Shown here one piece after another: positions 28,281 through 38,108 of a stretch of 64,000 nucleotides of DNA. The stretch lies in NCBI RefSeq assembly GCF_001625575.1, contig NZ_AUXV01000015.1:1-64000 (forward strand), in the 5' to 3' direction. The stretch comes from Pseudoalteromonas luteoviolacea S2607 (GTDB lineage: Bacteria; Pseudomonadota; Gammaproteobacteria; Enterobacterales; Alteromonadaceae). Position 1 is the first letter of the stretch. Each line of letters starts with the position of its first letter. The notes under the pieces are model-generated. The model was not told where the DNA came from and did no database searches. It saw only the letters and a list, made by a program, of their open reading frames with translations. The translations under genes were made by a program, and so were the position numbers.

Positions 28281-30341
28281 ATGAAGTTGATCAAAACCAC
28301 ACTGGCCCTTGCTATAGGTTTAGCAAGTGCCAGCAGTATCGCGAGCAAAGCTGATACTATTACCATAGAAGACATTCCAAAAATTCAAAAAGTTGTCAGT
28401 GCTGCTGTGAGCCCTGATGGTGAGTCAGTTGCGTTTACACGTTCAGTTCCGAGAGAGCTATACGTAGATAAAAATGGTAAGAACTTCACTGAACTTCACC
28501 TCGTTGATGACAAAGGGGTCGAGCGCCCTTACATTACGGGTAAAGTCAATATCCGCAATATTTCTTGGTCAGCAGATGGTAGCTACATCTACTTCTTGAC
28601 CAAGAAGAAAACTGATATGTTCACATCACTTTACCGCATTGCTGTAAATGGTGGTGAAGCGCAAAAAGTCTTCTCACTAGCAGGTCGATCTGTTTCTGCT
28701 TATCGTTTAAGCCCTAATGGTAAGCAAGTTGCTGTTCTTGCTATGCCCGCAAAAGATGCGTCTGAAAAGGAGCTCAAGAAATTAGGCTTTATGGCGGAAG
28801 TATACGAGCTAGGCCTTAAAAACAAGCAACTTCATATTATTGACTTACATGCCAGTGAAAAACCTCTACAGCCGACTGCAATAAACGTTGACGGCTATGT
28901 AAGTGACGTGAATTGGTCAGATGATGCCCGCACGCTACTGGTGAAGACTCAGCCAACTGCGCTCATTGACGACCAATACATGAAATCTCAATGGCACATC
29001 ATGGATGCGAAAACGTATGCAATTACTACATCTTTCAAGACAGAAGGTAAATTGGGCGAAGCCGAGTTTTCCCAAGACGGCAAATACATTGCGATTTTAG
29101 GCGCGGATGACAAGCATGACCCAGCTAAGGGTCGCCTGTACATCGCAAATGCCAAAACAGGTAAAGTCGAAGAATGGATCCCTAACTTTATGGGCCACAT
29201 CGGTGACTTTGAATGGTCAAACCGCAAAAACGTCTTGAACTTTGTCGGCCATGTTGGTGCAGAGAGCTTTGTGGGTCAAATCAAAGTGGGCTCTCAGAAA
29301 TACAAAAAGCTTATCAAAGAAGGCAAACTAATCGCTGGAAAACTGTCAGTATCTGACTCTGATAAAACAATTGCTTTAACTGCCAATACAGCTAAACACC
29401 CAAATGAAGTATACATGGTGAGATCAAAGCGCCCTACTCGCTTGTCAAATTCAAACGAGTGGCTTGACAGTAAACGCTTTGCAAAGCAAGAAGCGCTCAC
29501 CTTTAAAGCCCGTGACGGTGTAGAAATTGGGGGTGTTTTAATCTACCCACTTGATTACGAAAAAGGTCAACGTTACCCATTGATCATGTCGGTACACGGT
29601 GGCCCTGAATCACACGACAAAAATGGGTGGCTGACCAGCTATTCCGATCCTGGTCAAATGGGCGCTGCGAGAGGGTACGCGATTTTCTACCCTAACTACC
29701 GCGGCTCTACAGGTAAAGGGGTTGACTACTCGAAGCTTGGCCAAGGTGATTATGCTGGCAAAGAGTTTGACGACCTAGTAGATATGAAAGAGTACCTTGT
29801 GAATATCGGGCTAGTCGACACGAAAAAAGTCGGTATTACGGGTGGTTCTTACGGCGGTTATGCTTCTGCATGGGGCGCGACTAAATTAACGGAGCACTTT
29901 GCAGCAAGTGTGATGTTTGTGGGTGTTACAAACCAATTATCTAAGTTTGGTACGACTGATATCTCAAACGAAATGTTCTTAGTTCATGCGCGTTCATACC
30001 CTTGGCAGAAGTGGCAATGGTACTTAGAGCGCAGTCCTATTTATTGGGCTGGCCAATCTAAAACTCCACTATTGATAATGCACGGTAAAGATGATCCTCG
30101 TGTTCACCCTGCACAATCAATGGAACTTTATCGTTATATGAAAGTTCAAGGCAAAGATGTGCGTCTGGTTTATTACCCTGGAGAGGGTCATGGTAACCGT
30201 AAAGTAGCAGCACAATATGACTATAGCATTCGACTAATGCGCTGGATGGATAACTACTTGATTCATGGTAATAAAGAAATGCCAGAATACGTTATTGACC
30301 ATGCGGCTAAACTGAAAGAAGTGAAAGCTGCACGCAAGTAA
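28281..30341 (+). CDS. S9 prolyl oligopeptidase-family peptidase (active-site intact)
   Basis: A 686-residue exported S9 peptidase (dipeptidyl/acylaminoacyl peptidase type). ATG 28281 has AAGG 8 nt upstream and opens a clean signal peptide (MKLIKTTLALAIGLASASSI). Residues 30-400 form the beta-propeller and 420-680 the hydrolase domain. The nucleophile Ser523 sits in GGSYGGY. The Asp is in MHGKDDPRVHPAQ and the His in GEGHGNRK, so the triad is complete. It likely cleaves peptides in the periplasm. It contrasts with the Ser-less relative at 9793. Confidence 0.95.
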   Translation: MKLIKTTLALAIGLASASSIASKADTITIEDIPKIQKVVSAAVSPDGESVAFTRSVPRELYVDKNGKNFTELHLVDDKGVERPYITGKVNIRNISWSADGSYIYFLTKKKTDMFTSLYRIAVNGGEAQKVFSLAGRSVSAYRLSPNGKQVAVLAMPAKDASEKELKKLGFMAEVYELGLKNKQLHIIDLHASEKPLQPTAINVDGYVSDVNWSDDARTLLVKTQPTALIDDQYMKSQWHIMDAKTYAITTSFKTEGKLGEAEFSQDGKYIAILGADDKHDPAKGRLYIANAKTGKVEEWIPNFMGHIGDFEWSNRKNVLNFVGHVGAESFVGQIKVGSQKYKKLIKEGKLIAGKLSVSDSDKTIALTANTAKHPNEVYMVRSKRPTRLSNSNEWLDSKRFAKQEALTFKARDGVEIGGVLIYPLDYEKGQRYPLIMSVHGGPESHDKNGWLTSYSDPGQMGAARGYAIFYPNYRGSTGKGVDYSKLGQGDYAGKEFDDLVDMKEYLVNIGLVDTKKVGITGGSYGGYASAWGATKLTEHFAASVMFVGVTNQLSKFGTTDISNEMFLVHARSYPWQKWQWYLERSPIYWAGQSKTPLLIMHGKDDPRVHPAQSMELYRYMKVQGKDVRLVYYPGEGHGNRKVAAQYDYSIRLMRWMDNYLIHGNKEMPEYVIDHAAKLKEVKAARK

Positions 30342-30632
30342 ACCAATTTCCATGTCAAAAGAGTGAAGCGACTAAATCTATGACTTAGTCTATGACCTAG
30401 TCTCTGATTATGCCGTTTTGCTCTTTTATTCATTGCCAAAGGTGGTAGCTGCCCAAAAACAAGGCTACCTAATCGTCTTAGGCCTTTGCAAAATTCATTG
30501 ACCCCTTCCATGCGCTTCAACGTTAGTGACCGTATTCAGCAACCGCAAAAGCATCAAACAAAGATAGCCTCACTTTTGAGCTGTACCCATATTAAACTAA
30601 CAAAGACAAAAAAGTAAACAATAAATTCACAA

Positions 30633-31892
30633 TTAAATTACAGGGTCAAAAAAGACTTCTATCGGCTCCGAGCGGCCTTTCAAATTAACTTCCGCTACCT
30701 TTTCTAACGAGTTTAACTGTGATTGTTCAACACTTACTTTACTGATAAGTAAAGGGGTTTTAAGATCTTTGGTTTTACTTTCAATACGCGCAGCTACGTT
30801 TACGGTATCGCCAATCACAGTGTAATCCATACAACTAGAGCTACCTACATTGCCTGCTATCGCTTCACCACTATGCACCCCTATGCCAATCTCAAGTGCC
30901 GGTAAACCCTCTTTAACAAGCTCGTCATTAAGCTGTTCAAGTGCTGTCAACATTTCTTTTGAGGCCTCTATGGCATTTCTGGCGCTGTTACCTTCGTCTT
31001 GAGGCGTACCAAAAATTGCCATAATTGCGTCGCCAATGAATTTGTCTATCATCCCATCATATTTAAAAATGATAATACTCATTGCGGAAAAATATCGATT
31101 CAACAAAGCCGTTATCACTTCGGGTTCATGCTTTTCACACAAAGATGTAAAACTTCTAATATCAGCCATTAATACCGTTACATTGCGCCGCTCTCCGCCG
31201 GGCTCAATATCAACTTTTCCGGTTTCAACAGCACTGACTAGCTTTTTTGGAAGGTAGCGTAGCAGCCGCTCTCGATGTCTAAGTCGAGTATAAGTATTTG
31301 TGATATAACTTGAAATTGACCAGGCTAATAGGCCTGAAAACAGAATAATGATTTGTTCATGTAACTCTATCGCCCGTGCAGTATCACTGTGCTCCAAAAT
31401 CAATGTGCCTGTCGCTAAACAACACAGGGTTGAATAGTAGATTATCAACTTTCCTTGCCTAAACGCACTCATAACGTTAAACAGAATTAATGCACTCATC
31501 AACATGAGTTCAAACTCCGTATTGTGCATATCATGCAAAAAGTGGCCAATCTCTGAAAGAAACTCCATTTCTAAAGTAATGATTAAGATAATTAAATAAT
31601 CAAACAAAATCGAAATGTACTTTAACCAAGGCTTGTACTCTTTACTTCTAGCCCACATCGCAACCACAACACACCAAACGGCTGTTAGCGCCATCGTGCC
31701 AAGATCCACGGCTATTAAGGTCCAATCTATCCCACTGTTGAGCAAACCGATAAACAATTCAATTAAAAACAACGACATCAGGCCATAAAAACGGATCCGA
31801 TTAATGTGTAACTCCATCTCCATTTCTCGTTGCTGATAACAGTCAGTCAGCAACGCATCAAACGTTTCGTCAATATCCTTCAACCATTTCAT
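30633..31892 (-). CDS. Class III adenylate/guanylate cyclase with membrane N-terminus
   Basis: A 419-residue protein. The first 200 residues hold about six hydrophobic segments of no recognised sensor type. They are followed by RYLPKKLVSAVETGK and the catalytic domain. Metal-binding Asp residues are in VLMADIRSFTS and FIGDAIMAIFG. The substrate-binding K is in MIDKFIGD, and MDYTVIGDTVNVAARIE carries the transition-state residues (Asn and Arg). This makes cAMP the likely product. It stands alone; the downstream spacer 30342-30632 shows only short tandem CTATGAC-TAGT repeats. Confidence 0.92.
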   Translation of the reverse strand: MKWLKDIDETFDALLTDCYQQREMEMELHINRIRFYGLMSLFLIELFIGLLNSGIDWTLIAVDLGTMALTAVWCVVVAMWARSKEYKPWLKYISILFDYLIILIITLEMEFLSEIGHFLHDMHNTEFELMLMSALILFNVMSAFRQGKLIIYYSTLCCLATGTLILEHSDTARAIELHEQIIILFSGLLAWSISSYITNTYTRLRHRERLLRYLPKKLVSAVETGKVDIEPGGERRNVTVLMADIRSFTSLCEKHEPEVITALLNRYFSAMSIIIFKYDGMIDKFIGDAIMAIFGTPQDEGNSARNAIEASKEMLTALEQLNDELVKEGLPALEIGIGVHSGEAIAGNVGSSSCMDYTVIGDTVNVAARIESKTKDLKTPLLISKVSVEQSQLNSLEKVAEVNLKGRSEPIEVFFDPVI

Positions 31893-32144
31893 TTTAATTG
31901 TTCACCACATATATATTTAGCTGGCAACTGGTACGCAACTTGTTCATTGGAGAGCGTGATACCAATCTCGACAAATATAGTGTAGTTAAGCATTTTTAAA
32001 TTAACATAACAGCAAACGACGTTTCGTGAATTCAAAGAAGCAGTTGTTTAATAGGAATTTACCAAAGTTGAACCAGTTGAATTTTAGTTAAGTGGCTGCA
32101 GAGTTGACACCGACTACTTGTCTTACAGCCACCCGTTAGATTTG

Positions 32145-34739
32145 CTACTTGTTATTAGCTGGGAACTGCACTCCATAACGATAAAGGCTAGACGCTATAT
32201 CATTTAATTGGCTATTTATTTCATCCTTACCATGAATAAAGTCCTCGCCATTGGCTATGATAATAACGCCGGTTTTGGTCTCTTTGTTGTAGGACATGCT
32301 CGCATGAGTACCAGGATCGCCACCATTATGTCCAAAGAAAGAACCATCCCAGTACCAAAAAACCCCTTGCTGGTAAGGAATGTTAAAAACATCACTTTGA
32401 GCACTGAGCATCTGCTCAACACTTGCATCCTGCAAAATGCGTACATTTTCGTACATTCCGTTATTGGCAACCGCAATTAATAGTTTGCTTAGGTCATGGC
32501 TACTGACATTCAAGTCACCATCGTAAAAAGTAGCATAGCTATATTCAGGCATCGCATGTTTCACACCGTCACGATCAATACTGTACTGAATCGCTTTGGG
32601 GTTATCCTCATCCAGCTCAGTGTGATACCAGTGGGTATTATTCATCTTTAGGGGAGCAAAAATGTGCGCTTGCATATCATTGGCCAAATTCAGCCCAGCT
32701 TTTTGCTCTACAGCATGCACAGCAAGCGCTGAGCCGATATTAGAGTACCCATGCACTTGATTTGGTAAACCACCTTCCTCGTCAAAATAAATGCCACTTC
32801 CCACGTAACGACCACCCAGCTTAAAGTAGTCATTCGCCAAAAAGGTCTTAAGGTCTTGCGTTACGGGCGCCGAGTCATCGCAATAAGGTATACCAAATAT
32901 ATTTGCCAGCGGCATTCCTGTTTCGTGCACATAGTAAGTACAAAGAATCATATCGCTATCTTTTATACCCGATGTGTGTGTCACTAGATTTCGCAAGCTC
33001 ATTTGCTCACCGGTGTTTTCTGGGTTGTTTGGGTCGAAAGTCAGGTTCATCTGTGCCAGCTTGTCATCAAGGCTCACTGTGCCTTTCTCAACCTGCTGCA
33101 TGATGGCGACTGCTGAAACCGCTTTACTTATCGAGCCTACATTGTAAGGCGTATGAATTGTAGCAAGCCGATTTTGGGCAATATCCGCATGGCCCACAGC
33201 TTGCTCGTAGACGATTTTGTCACCTGAAATCACCGCGACCGATAAACTTGGTAAACCAGTTTCTTTTAAAGCCTCCTCTAACAGACCATTTAATTTGGCT
33301 ACATCATACCGATGCGTTGTCATCTCGCCCAACGTTTGAACGACAAATTCAATTGGTGTGTCTGTATTTAACTTATGGTCAACACTGGCGTAAGCGGGCA
33401 TATAAATATCTGGTGTAACCCCTGCTTTTTCTAAAACGTCTCCCGCTTGGCTTTTATATACCTGATGACTTAAACTCAGCTCCCAACCACCCGGTAACTC
33501 ATGGGTCAAAGAGTCTGAAACGCTGCCATTTGTTGCTTCACCAACCAATTTACTTTGTGGTAATGTTTTGAGTGCTTGAGCTAAAACCTCTGCGCCACTC
33601 CCCGTATTTTCGCCCGTCAGCACATAAATAGGTTTTGTAAACTTGAGGGTTTCACTGGGTGTAACAGTTAGCTCTATAGACTGCCCCTGATGTGCTTTAT
33701 TAGCAACCTGTTTAGTACCAAAGCTGTACGCCTTATCGGTAAAGTACCCGGCAATCTTGCGTGATACATTGTCATAGCCTCCCCCATTGTATCGTAAGTC
33801 AATGATCATAGATTCTACATCTGCAAATTCGGTCAATACTTGTTCCATGATTTTATCGGTGTTAGTAAGGTCGCGTTCAATCCTTGAAATAACGCTGTCG
33901 CTTGAATTGTCCGCCACCATATCCGACACCTTATCAATGCGTAGATAACCAAGATCATCAGATATCTTGCCATAAAATAGCGCATCACTATTGTCATAAG
34001 TGCGTAACTCCCCATCCTGCATCAGGTGTTTTAGCACCCTCAATTCATTATGATGAAGCTTCGCGAGTGCGCCTTCCATATTCTCGTCATCTAGCAAGAG
34101 TGCTTCTTTCAATAAAGTATCGATTTTATTACCATCGGCGCTGGTCCCATCATTAGCGCTTAAGCTCAAGTGCCCGTCTCCAAACTCAGTAAAAATATCA
34201 TCCATGATCTCTATAAACTCAGTTTGTGTGATAGAGTCCGTCACTTTGGGTTTGTAATCCGTGTAAACTTGCTGCCAGTCTATGCCTCTCAATTCAAAAA
34301 ACGCGTAATACTCATTCAAAGTGTGCCAAACATAGTCAAACAATTGCGGGTACGTCATCTCAGTCGTTAGTTGACCATCTTGGCAAAGCTCAGGTAGGGA
34401 CGACAGCTTACTTAAAGTTAAATTAGAAGACGCTGGATTTGCAAAGGTCAACGTATCTTGTGACTCTGAAAGAGACAAATACTTCAATGCACCTTGAAGC
34501 TCTTTCTCGGTCTCAGCCTCCCCTTTAACACAGTTTTTGCTGTTGTAATTGTATGTTGTAAGGCCTGAGGCATCGATAGACCAAATTTGGCCATGCCCGA
34601 GCAGATTCCATTGTCCATAAAAGTCAGCCAACACTGCCGGTCTGTCTTTGTCTTTAGGTTTGATAATTTTTACACCATCGCCGTTACAACCCGATAAAAA
34701 CATTGCTGAAGCTAAAATACTTAACGTGAACCTTTTCAC
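32145..34739 (-). CDS. Fusion lipoprotein: S41 peptidase plus beta-lactamase-family hydrolase
   Basis: An 864-residue lipoprotein (lipobox LSGC, Cys at residue 18). Residues about 120-440 form an S41/tail-specific-protease-like domain, with MIIDLRYNGGGYDN, the Ser region TGENTGSGAEVLAQAL and LVGEATNG. Residues about 475-860 form a class C beta-lactamase/serine hydrolase domain, with the SxxK motif Ser536-Ile-Ser-Lys539 and the downstream YSNIGSALAVHAVEQ and HNGGDPG segments. Both domains normally occur as separate proteins. The S41 part lacks the CtpA-type Lys (VGEA in place of VGEK), as in IRBP-like members. The role is unknown; peptide or cell-wall metabolism in the periplasm is inference. 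Confidence 0.88.
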   Translation of the reverse strand: MKRFTLSILASAMFLSGCNGDGVKIIKPKDKDRPAVLADFYGQWNLLGHGQIWSIDASGLTTYNYNSKNCVKGEAETEKELQGALKYLSLSESQDTLTFANPASSNLTLSKLSSLPELCQDGQLTTEMTYPQLFDYVWHTLNEYYAFFELRGIDWQQVYTDYKPKVTDSITQTEFIEIMDDIFTEFGDGHLSLSANDGTSADGNKIDTLLKEALLLDDENMEGALAKLHHNELRVLKHLMQDGELRTYDNSDALFYGKISDDLGYLRIDKVSDMVADNSSDSVISRIERDLTNTDKIMEQVLTEFADVESMIIDLRYNGGGYDNVSRKIAGYFTDKAYSFGTKQVANKAHQGQSIELTVTPSETLKFTKPIYVLTGENTGSGAEVLAQALKTLPQSKLVGEATNGSVSDSLTHELPGGWELSLSHQVYKSQAGDVLEKAGVTPDIYMPAYASVDHKLNTDTPIEFVVQTLGEMTTHRYDVAKLNGLLEEALKETGLPSLSVAVISGDKIVYEQAVGHADIAQNRLATIHTPYNVGSISKAVSAVAIMQQVEKGTVSLDDKLAQMNLTFDPNNPENTGEQMSLRNLVTHTSGIKDSDMILCTYYVHETGMPLANIFGIPYCDDSAPVTQDLKTFLANDYFKLGGRYVGSGIYFDEEGGLPNQVHGYSNIGSALAVHAVEQKAGLNLANDMQAHIFAPLKMNNTHWYHTELDEDNPKAIQYSIDRDGVKHAMPEYSYATFYDGDLNVSSHDLSKLLIAVANNGMYENVRILQDASVEQMLSAQSDVFNIPYQQGVFWYWDGSFFGHNGGDPGTHASMSYNKETKTGVIIIANGEDFIHGKDEINSQLNDIASSLYRYGVQFPANNK

Positions 34740-34998
34740 TTTTCTTTCCTTAATGTTGTAAGTAATTGTGTCTATCTTAGGAAATAGTGAGGCCCAATAA
34801 TGTGTTTAACTGAGTACTTGATGTGAAATTCGGTAACTGAATGTTGGGGATCAGATACGGTTTTATAATCTTTCCAACATCGACATTAAAAGCTCAAAAA
34901 TCACACAACGTGACCAAGTGTGAATTTATCGCATAAACCCTGTATTCGCGTTTTAGCTGAGGTAGTTTAGTTTGAACGCCCAACATCAAAGGATCAAA

Positions 34999-35733
34999 AT
35001 GAAAATAATATATAGCCTGGTGCTCACCACTGCACTTGCCAGCACTTCATCGCACGCAAATACCCAGTTAACTGCCAAGGATGGTTTTACGATTAAAGGC
35101 GAGTATTTTTCATCGCCATCAACAAGCAAAGGCGCAGTATTAATGCTCCACCAATGCAACTACAATCAATCCATGTACAACCGCATCGGAAAGCAACTGG
35201 CCAACAATCATATTCATGCTTTGAGCATAGATTTTAGAGGTTTTGGAGAGAGTAAAAGCGTCAAATACGATGTGAGCAACATGTCGACATTGAGCACGGA
35301 GCAACGCAGAAAAGCTTGGCAAGATATGTCTGCTCACTGGCCCTCTGACGTTCAAATTGCCTATGACTTTTTGAGAAAAAAAGTCGGCGCACAAGGAAAA
35401 ATTGGCGTAATAGGGGCAAGCTGCGGCGGTTCTCAAGCGATAGAGTTGGGAATAAATAATCAAATCGCCGCCATTAGCTTTTTCTCATCAGCGCAAAGTG
35501 AAAAAAACATAAAGAAGTACACAGCTTCATTATCTAATACGCCCACACTCATTATTGCGGCAGATGAAGATGGCAGAACCTATACCAGTGCACAATCACT
35601 GTTTATTGAGGCACAACACAGTAATAGCAAATTTCTGGCATACAAGGGCAAAGAACATGGTTACCCTCTTTTAGATAAAGACAGCAACTTGACTGACGCC
35701 ATTGTGACTTGGTTTTCGCATCAAATTAACTAA
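34999..35733 (+). CDS. Exported alpha/beta hydrolase (dienelactone hydrolase-like)
   Basis: ATG 34999 has AAGGA 5 nt upstream and opens a signal peptide (MKIIYSLVLTTALASTSSHA, then N). The hydrolase core shows DFRGFGESKS, the nucleophile elbow GASCGG with Ser, the Asp region AADEDGRTY and the His in KGKEHGYPLLD. HQCNYNQSMYN near residue 45 supplies the oxyanion segment. About 244 residues, normal for the family. The substrate is unknown. It is divergent from the S41/beta-lactamase fusion. Confidence 0.85.
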   Translation: MKIIYSLVLTTALASTSSHANTQLTAKDGFTIKGEYFSSPSTSKGAVLMLHQCNYNQSMYNRIGKQLANNHIHALSIDFRGFGESKSVKYDVSNMSTLSTEQRRKAWQDMSAHWPSDVQIAYDFLRKKVGAQGKIGVIGASCGGSQAIELGINNQIAAISFFSSAQSEKNIKKYTASLSNTPTLIIAADEDGRTYTSAQSLFIEAQHSNSKFLAYKGKEHGYPLLDKDSNLTDAIVTWFSHQIN

Positions 35734-35831
35734 AATCTTAACTTGCTTGAGCGTCTCTATGCTCAAGCTTAACCGCCCCAGTTTTGGCGTTAAAATTATC
35801 ACTATAGAAACCATGCAGGAAGTACTCAATT

Positions 35832-36341
35832 TTGACTCATGTAATCATCGTGCTTGGCAACAAGAATGATAAATATGGAAACCTTTCACCTATTTCAAAG
35901 TCTCGCTGTGATCTGGCATATGAACTGTTCTGTAAAAAGCCACAAAGTAAGCTGATTTGCACTGGCGGCTTTGGTAAAAACTTCAATCAATCTTCACACT
36001 CGCACGCAAGTCTAGTTGGCCTGTATTTAACCAGTTTAGGCATTTCTGAGCAGATGTTTTTAGACAATGCATTAAGCAGATTTACAATTGAGGACGCTAC
36101 TTTGACAGCGCCATTACTGAGTGCACACAAGGCGCAATCTGTCGATATTGTAAGCTCCGACTTTCATATACAGCGGGTCAAATTAATTTTTGACTATTTG
36201 CAGCCCAGTCTCTCAAAGCAATTTCACTGTTCAAAAGCTTTTCTCCCTGAGTCAGAACGCAGCAGACTTGAAGCCCATGAAGCTCATGCTATTCAACGGG
36301 ATTTTCAGTCATTGCAGACATATTACTCGCCCTTGTTATAA
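35832..36341 (+). CDS. YdcF/ElyC-like DUF218 protein
   Basis: A 169-residue DUF218 protein: VIIVLGNKNDKYGNLSPISKSR at the start (split), LICTGGFGKNF, EDATLTAPLL and VDIVSSDFHIQRVKLIF. These match the conserved G, E and H positions of the YdcF fold. Family members include ElyC and SanA, which act in envelope integrity; here there is no membrane segment, as in YdcF. TTG 35832 is the only start that keeps the beta-strand, with AGGAAG 9 nt upstream. Confidence 0.8.
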   Translation: MTHVIIVLGNKNDKYGNLSPISKSRCDLAYELFCKKPQSKLICTGGFGKNFNQSSHSHASLVGLYLTSLGISEQMFLDNALSRFTIEDATLTAPLLSAHKAQSVDIVSSDFHIQRVKLIFDYLQPSLSKQFHCSKAFLPESERSRLEAHEAHAIQRDFQSLQTYYSPLL

Positions 36342-36526
36342 CCAAATAAGATATAAAAAATGGGTGTTGGCATGTAACCAACCGCCATCACTAAAAATTT
36401 TAAAAACATAAATATCAATAGCTTAATATTTATTTTTATAAAAATTGCCTTCTATTGTTATTAGTTGGAATTTTCCTCGTTTTACTTACTGACCACCAAA
36501 AAAGTCATCAACGAAGGGAAATAATA

Positions 36527-37036
36527 ATGAGAACTCTGTTAGCTCTATGTTTAGGATTATCGGCAGCTTCTGCGGGTGTACAGGCTGCACCACAAGAGTG
36601 GCAAGGATTTTTTAAAGGTAAATGCGAGTTAATCGCGCCAGGACATGGCTCATTGTATGAGTTCCCAATGTCGCTTGAAGTTGGCGCCCCTATAGAAAAT
36701 AAAGCTGATTGGATCATTACGTATGGTGAAGGCCCCAATGCTCGCCCACGTAATTACACCTTAGTGACTTTAGATGAGAAAAAGGGTCACTTTGCAGTAG
36801 ATGAAAATAACGGCATTGTTATCGACCAGTACCTGTTCGAAAACAAGTTCGTCAGTCTGTTTGAAATTGGTTCAAGCAAGCTAAATGCAAGCTACCAGTT
36901 ACATGGTGATGGCTCATTAGATGTTGAGATCATTACCTATACATTCGATACCATCCGTGAAGCACAAGTTGGACCTTATCTAGTTGCTAATTACGGTGGC
37001 AAACGAATTCAAAAATGTAAATTGTTTAAGTGGTAA
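36527..37036 (+). CDS. Exported protein of unknown function
   Basis: ATG 36527 has AAGGGA about 7 nt upstream and opens a signal peptide (MRTLLALCLGLSAASAGVQA, then A). The mature 150 residues are beta-rich, with GFFKGKCELIAPGHG, YGEGPNARPRNYTLV and YQLHGDGSLDVEIITYTF, and contain two Cys near the ends that could pair. I do not recognise the family. It is followed by its own terminator. Confidence 0.75.
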   Translation: MRTLLALCLGLSAASAGVQAAPQEWQGFFKGKCELIAPGHGSLYEFPMSLEVGAPIENKADWIITYGEGPNARPRNYTLVTLDEKKGHFAVDENNGIVIDQYLFENKFVSLFEIGSSKLNASYQLHGDGSLDVEIITYTFDTIREAQVGPYLVANYGGKRIQKCKLFKW

Positions 37037-37095
37037 GTAAGACAGTTTGCTAGACGATTTTACATTGTCACTCGCCTACTCGGGAGCAATGTGAA

Positions 37096-37126
37096 AAAAC
37101 CAAGAACATGCCCGTCACTTGGTTTT
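37096..37126 (+). terminator. Terminator after the 36527 gene
   Basis: AAAACCAAG/CTTGGTTTT forms a perfect 9-bp stem with a 13-nt loop and an A-tract/T-tract pair, so it could work in both directions. Confidence 0.7.
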
Positions 37127-37135
37127 AATGTGTGA

Positions 37136-37188
37136 GCTGCTTGGTAAGAGCAAATAATGATAATAATAAACGCGCTTTACCAAGCAGC
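37136..37188. other. Second hairpin between convergent genes
   Basis: GCTGCTTGGTAA and TTACCAAGCAGC form a perfect 12-bp stem around a 29-nt loop. It lies between the exported-protein gene and the convergent LysR gene and may terminate the latter, although no T-run is present. Confidence 0.5.
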
Positions 37189-37222
37189 ATCCACACATAT
37201 CAAACATGACAACAACGTTTGG

Positions 37223-38077
37223 CTATTCTATTTGCATTTCAACATGATTTAATAAAGCTTGAATTAAAGGCTCTGCCTGCCGACTTGCCAAAACAACAAA
37301 GAATAACGGCAAAGTAAAATCGAGCACATTTGTTTGATGAACATTATCTGGCAGAACCAAAAGCTCGCATTCATCGATAAAACTCGCCCCCAATCCCTGT
37401 GAAACTAAATCAATTCGAGTGCGCTCGTCGCAACTTGAAAAGTGGCTGATTTTTGCATTAGGCAGCCGAGTTACTAATTCATTATCAAATGGGCAGTCCT
37501 CGCTCATTCCAATCCAAGTTCCTTTTTCAAGCAACTGAAAATCACTTTCTTGTGTATTCATCCAAGCTTTTGGCATCACCGTCGTGATCTTGCGGTTGGT
37601 GATAAATTTAGCCGAAAACTCATTGCCACTAGGGCCGAAAACATAGCCCCCATCTAACTGACCTGACTCAATGCTTTTGAGAATTTCAGTAGAGTTACTC
37701 GGATTTAATGAGATAGAAACTTTTGGAAACGCGCACTGCAGTTGCTCAAGTAAACCTTGACACTGCTGCGCACGGATGGACAAATTAAGGCCAAGTTTTA
37801 GTTGGCCAGTCAGCGGACTATCAGTAAATGCTGCACTTTGGATAAAATCACGCGCGCTATTAAGTGTTGTTTGTGCTTTGTCTTGCAAAGCAAGCCCATG
37901 CGGGGTGAGCAACATACCTTTACTGGTCCGTTCAAACAAGGTCACATTTAACTCTTGCTCAAGTGCTTTTATATGTGCACTAACCGCGGGGGGCGTGGTG
38001 TGCAGTTGTTTAGCTGCTTTTGTTAAGTTTTGAGCTTTTGCAACAGCAACAAATGATTTGAGATGATAAAACTCCAT
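37223..38077 (-). CDS. LysR-family transcriptional regulator
   Basis: A 284-residue LTTR. The N-terminal helix-turn-helix reads FVAVAKAQNLTKAAKQLHTTPPAVSAHIKALE in pieces, followed by FERTSKGMLLTPHG. The effector domain runs from residue 90. ATG 38077 has AGGGGG 5 nt upstream. The target is unclear; the next gene upstream is a glycosyltransferase on the same strand, 31 nt or more away, which may share its transcript. Confidence 0.93.
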   Translation of the reverse strand: MEFYHLKSFVAVAKAQNLTKAAKQLHTTPPAVSAHIKALEQELNVTLFERTSKGMLLTPHGLALQDKAQTTLNSARDFIQSAAFTDSPLTGQLKLGLNLSIRAQQCQGLLEQLQCAFPKVSISLNPSNSTEILKSIESGQLDGGYVFGPSGNEFSAKFITNRKITTVMPKAWMNTQESDFQLLEKGTWIGMSEDCPFDNELVTRLPNAKISHFSSCDERTRIDLVSQGLGASFIDECELLVLPDNVHQTNVLDFTLPLFFVVLASRQAEPLIQALLNHVEMQIE

Positions 38078-38108
38078 GTACACCCCCTACTTAATGGTTT
38101 AGCGGTTA

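Noticed and set aside
30360-30400. Short tandem CTATGAC-TAGTCT repeats after the S9 peptidase
   Set aside because: Two or three imperfect short copies only; too weak to call a repeat element or terminator.
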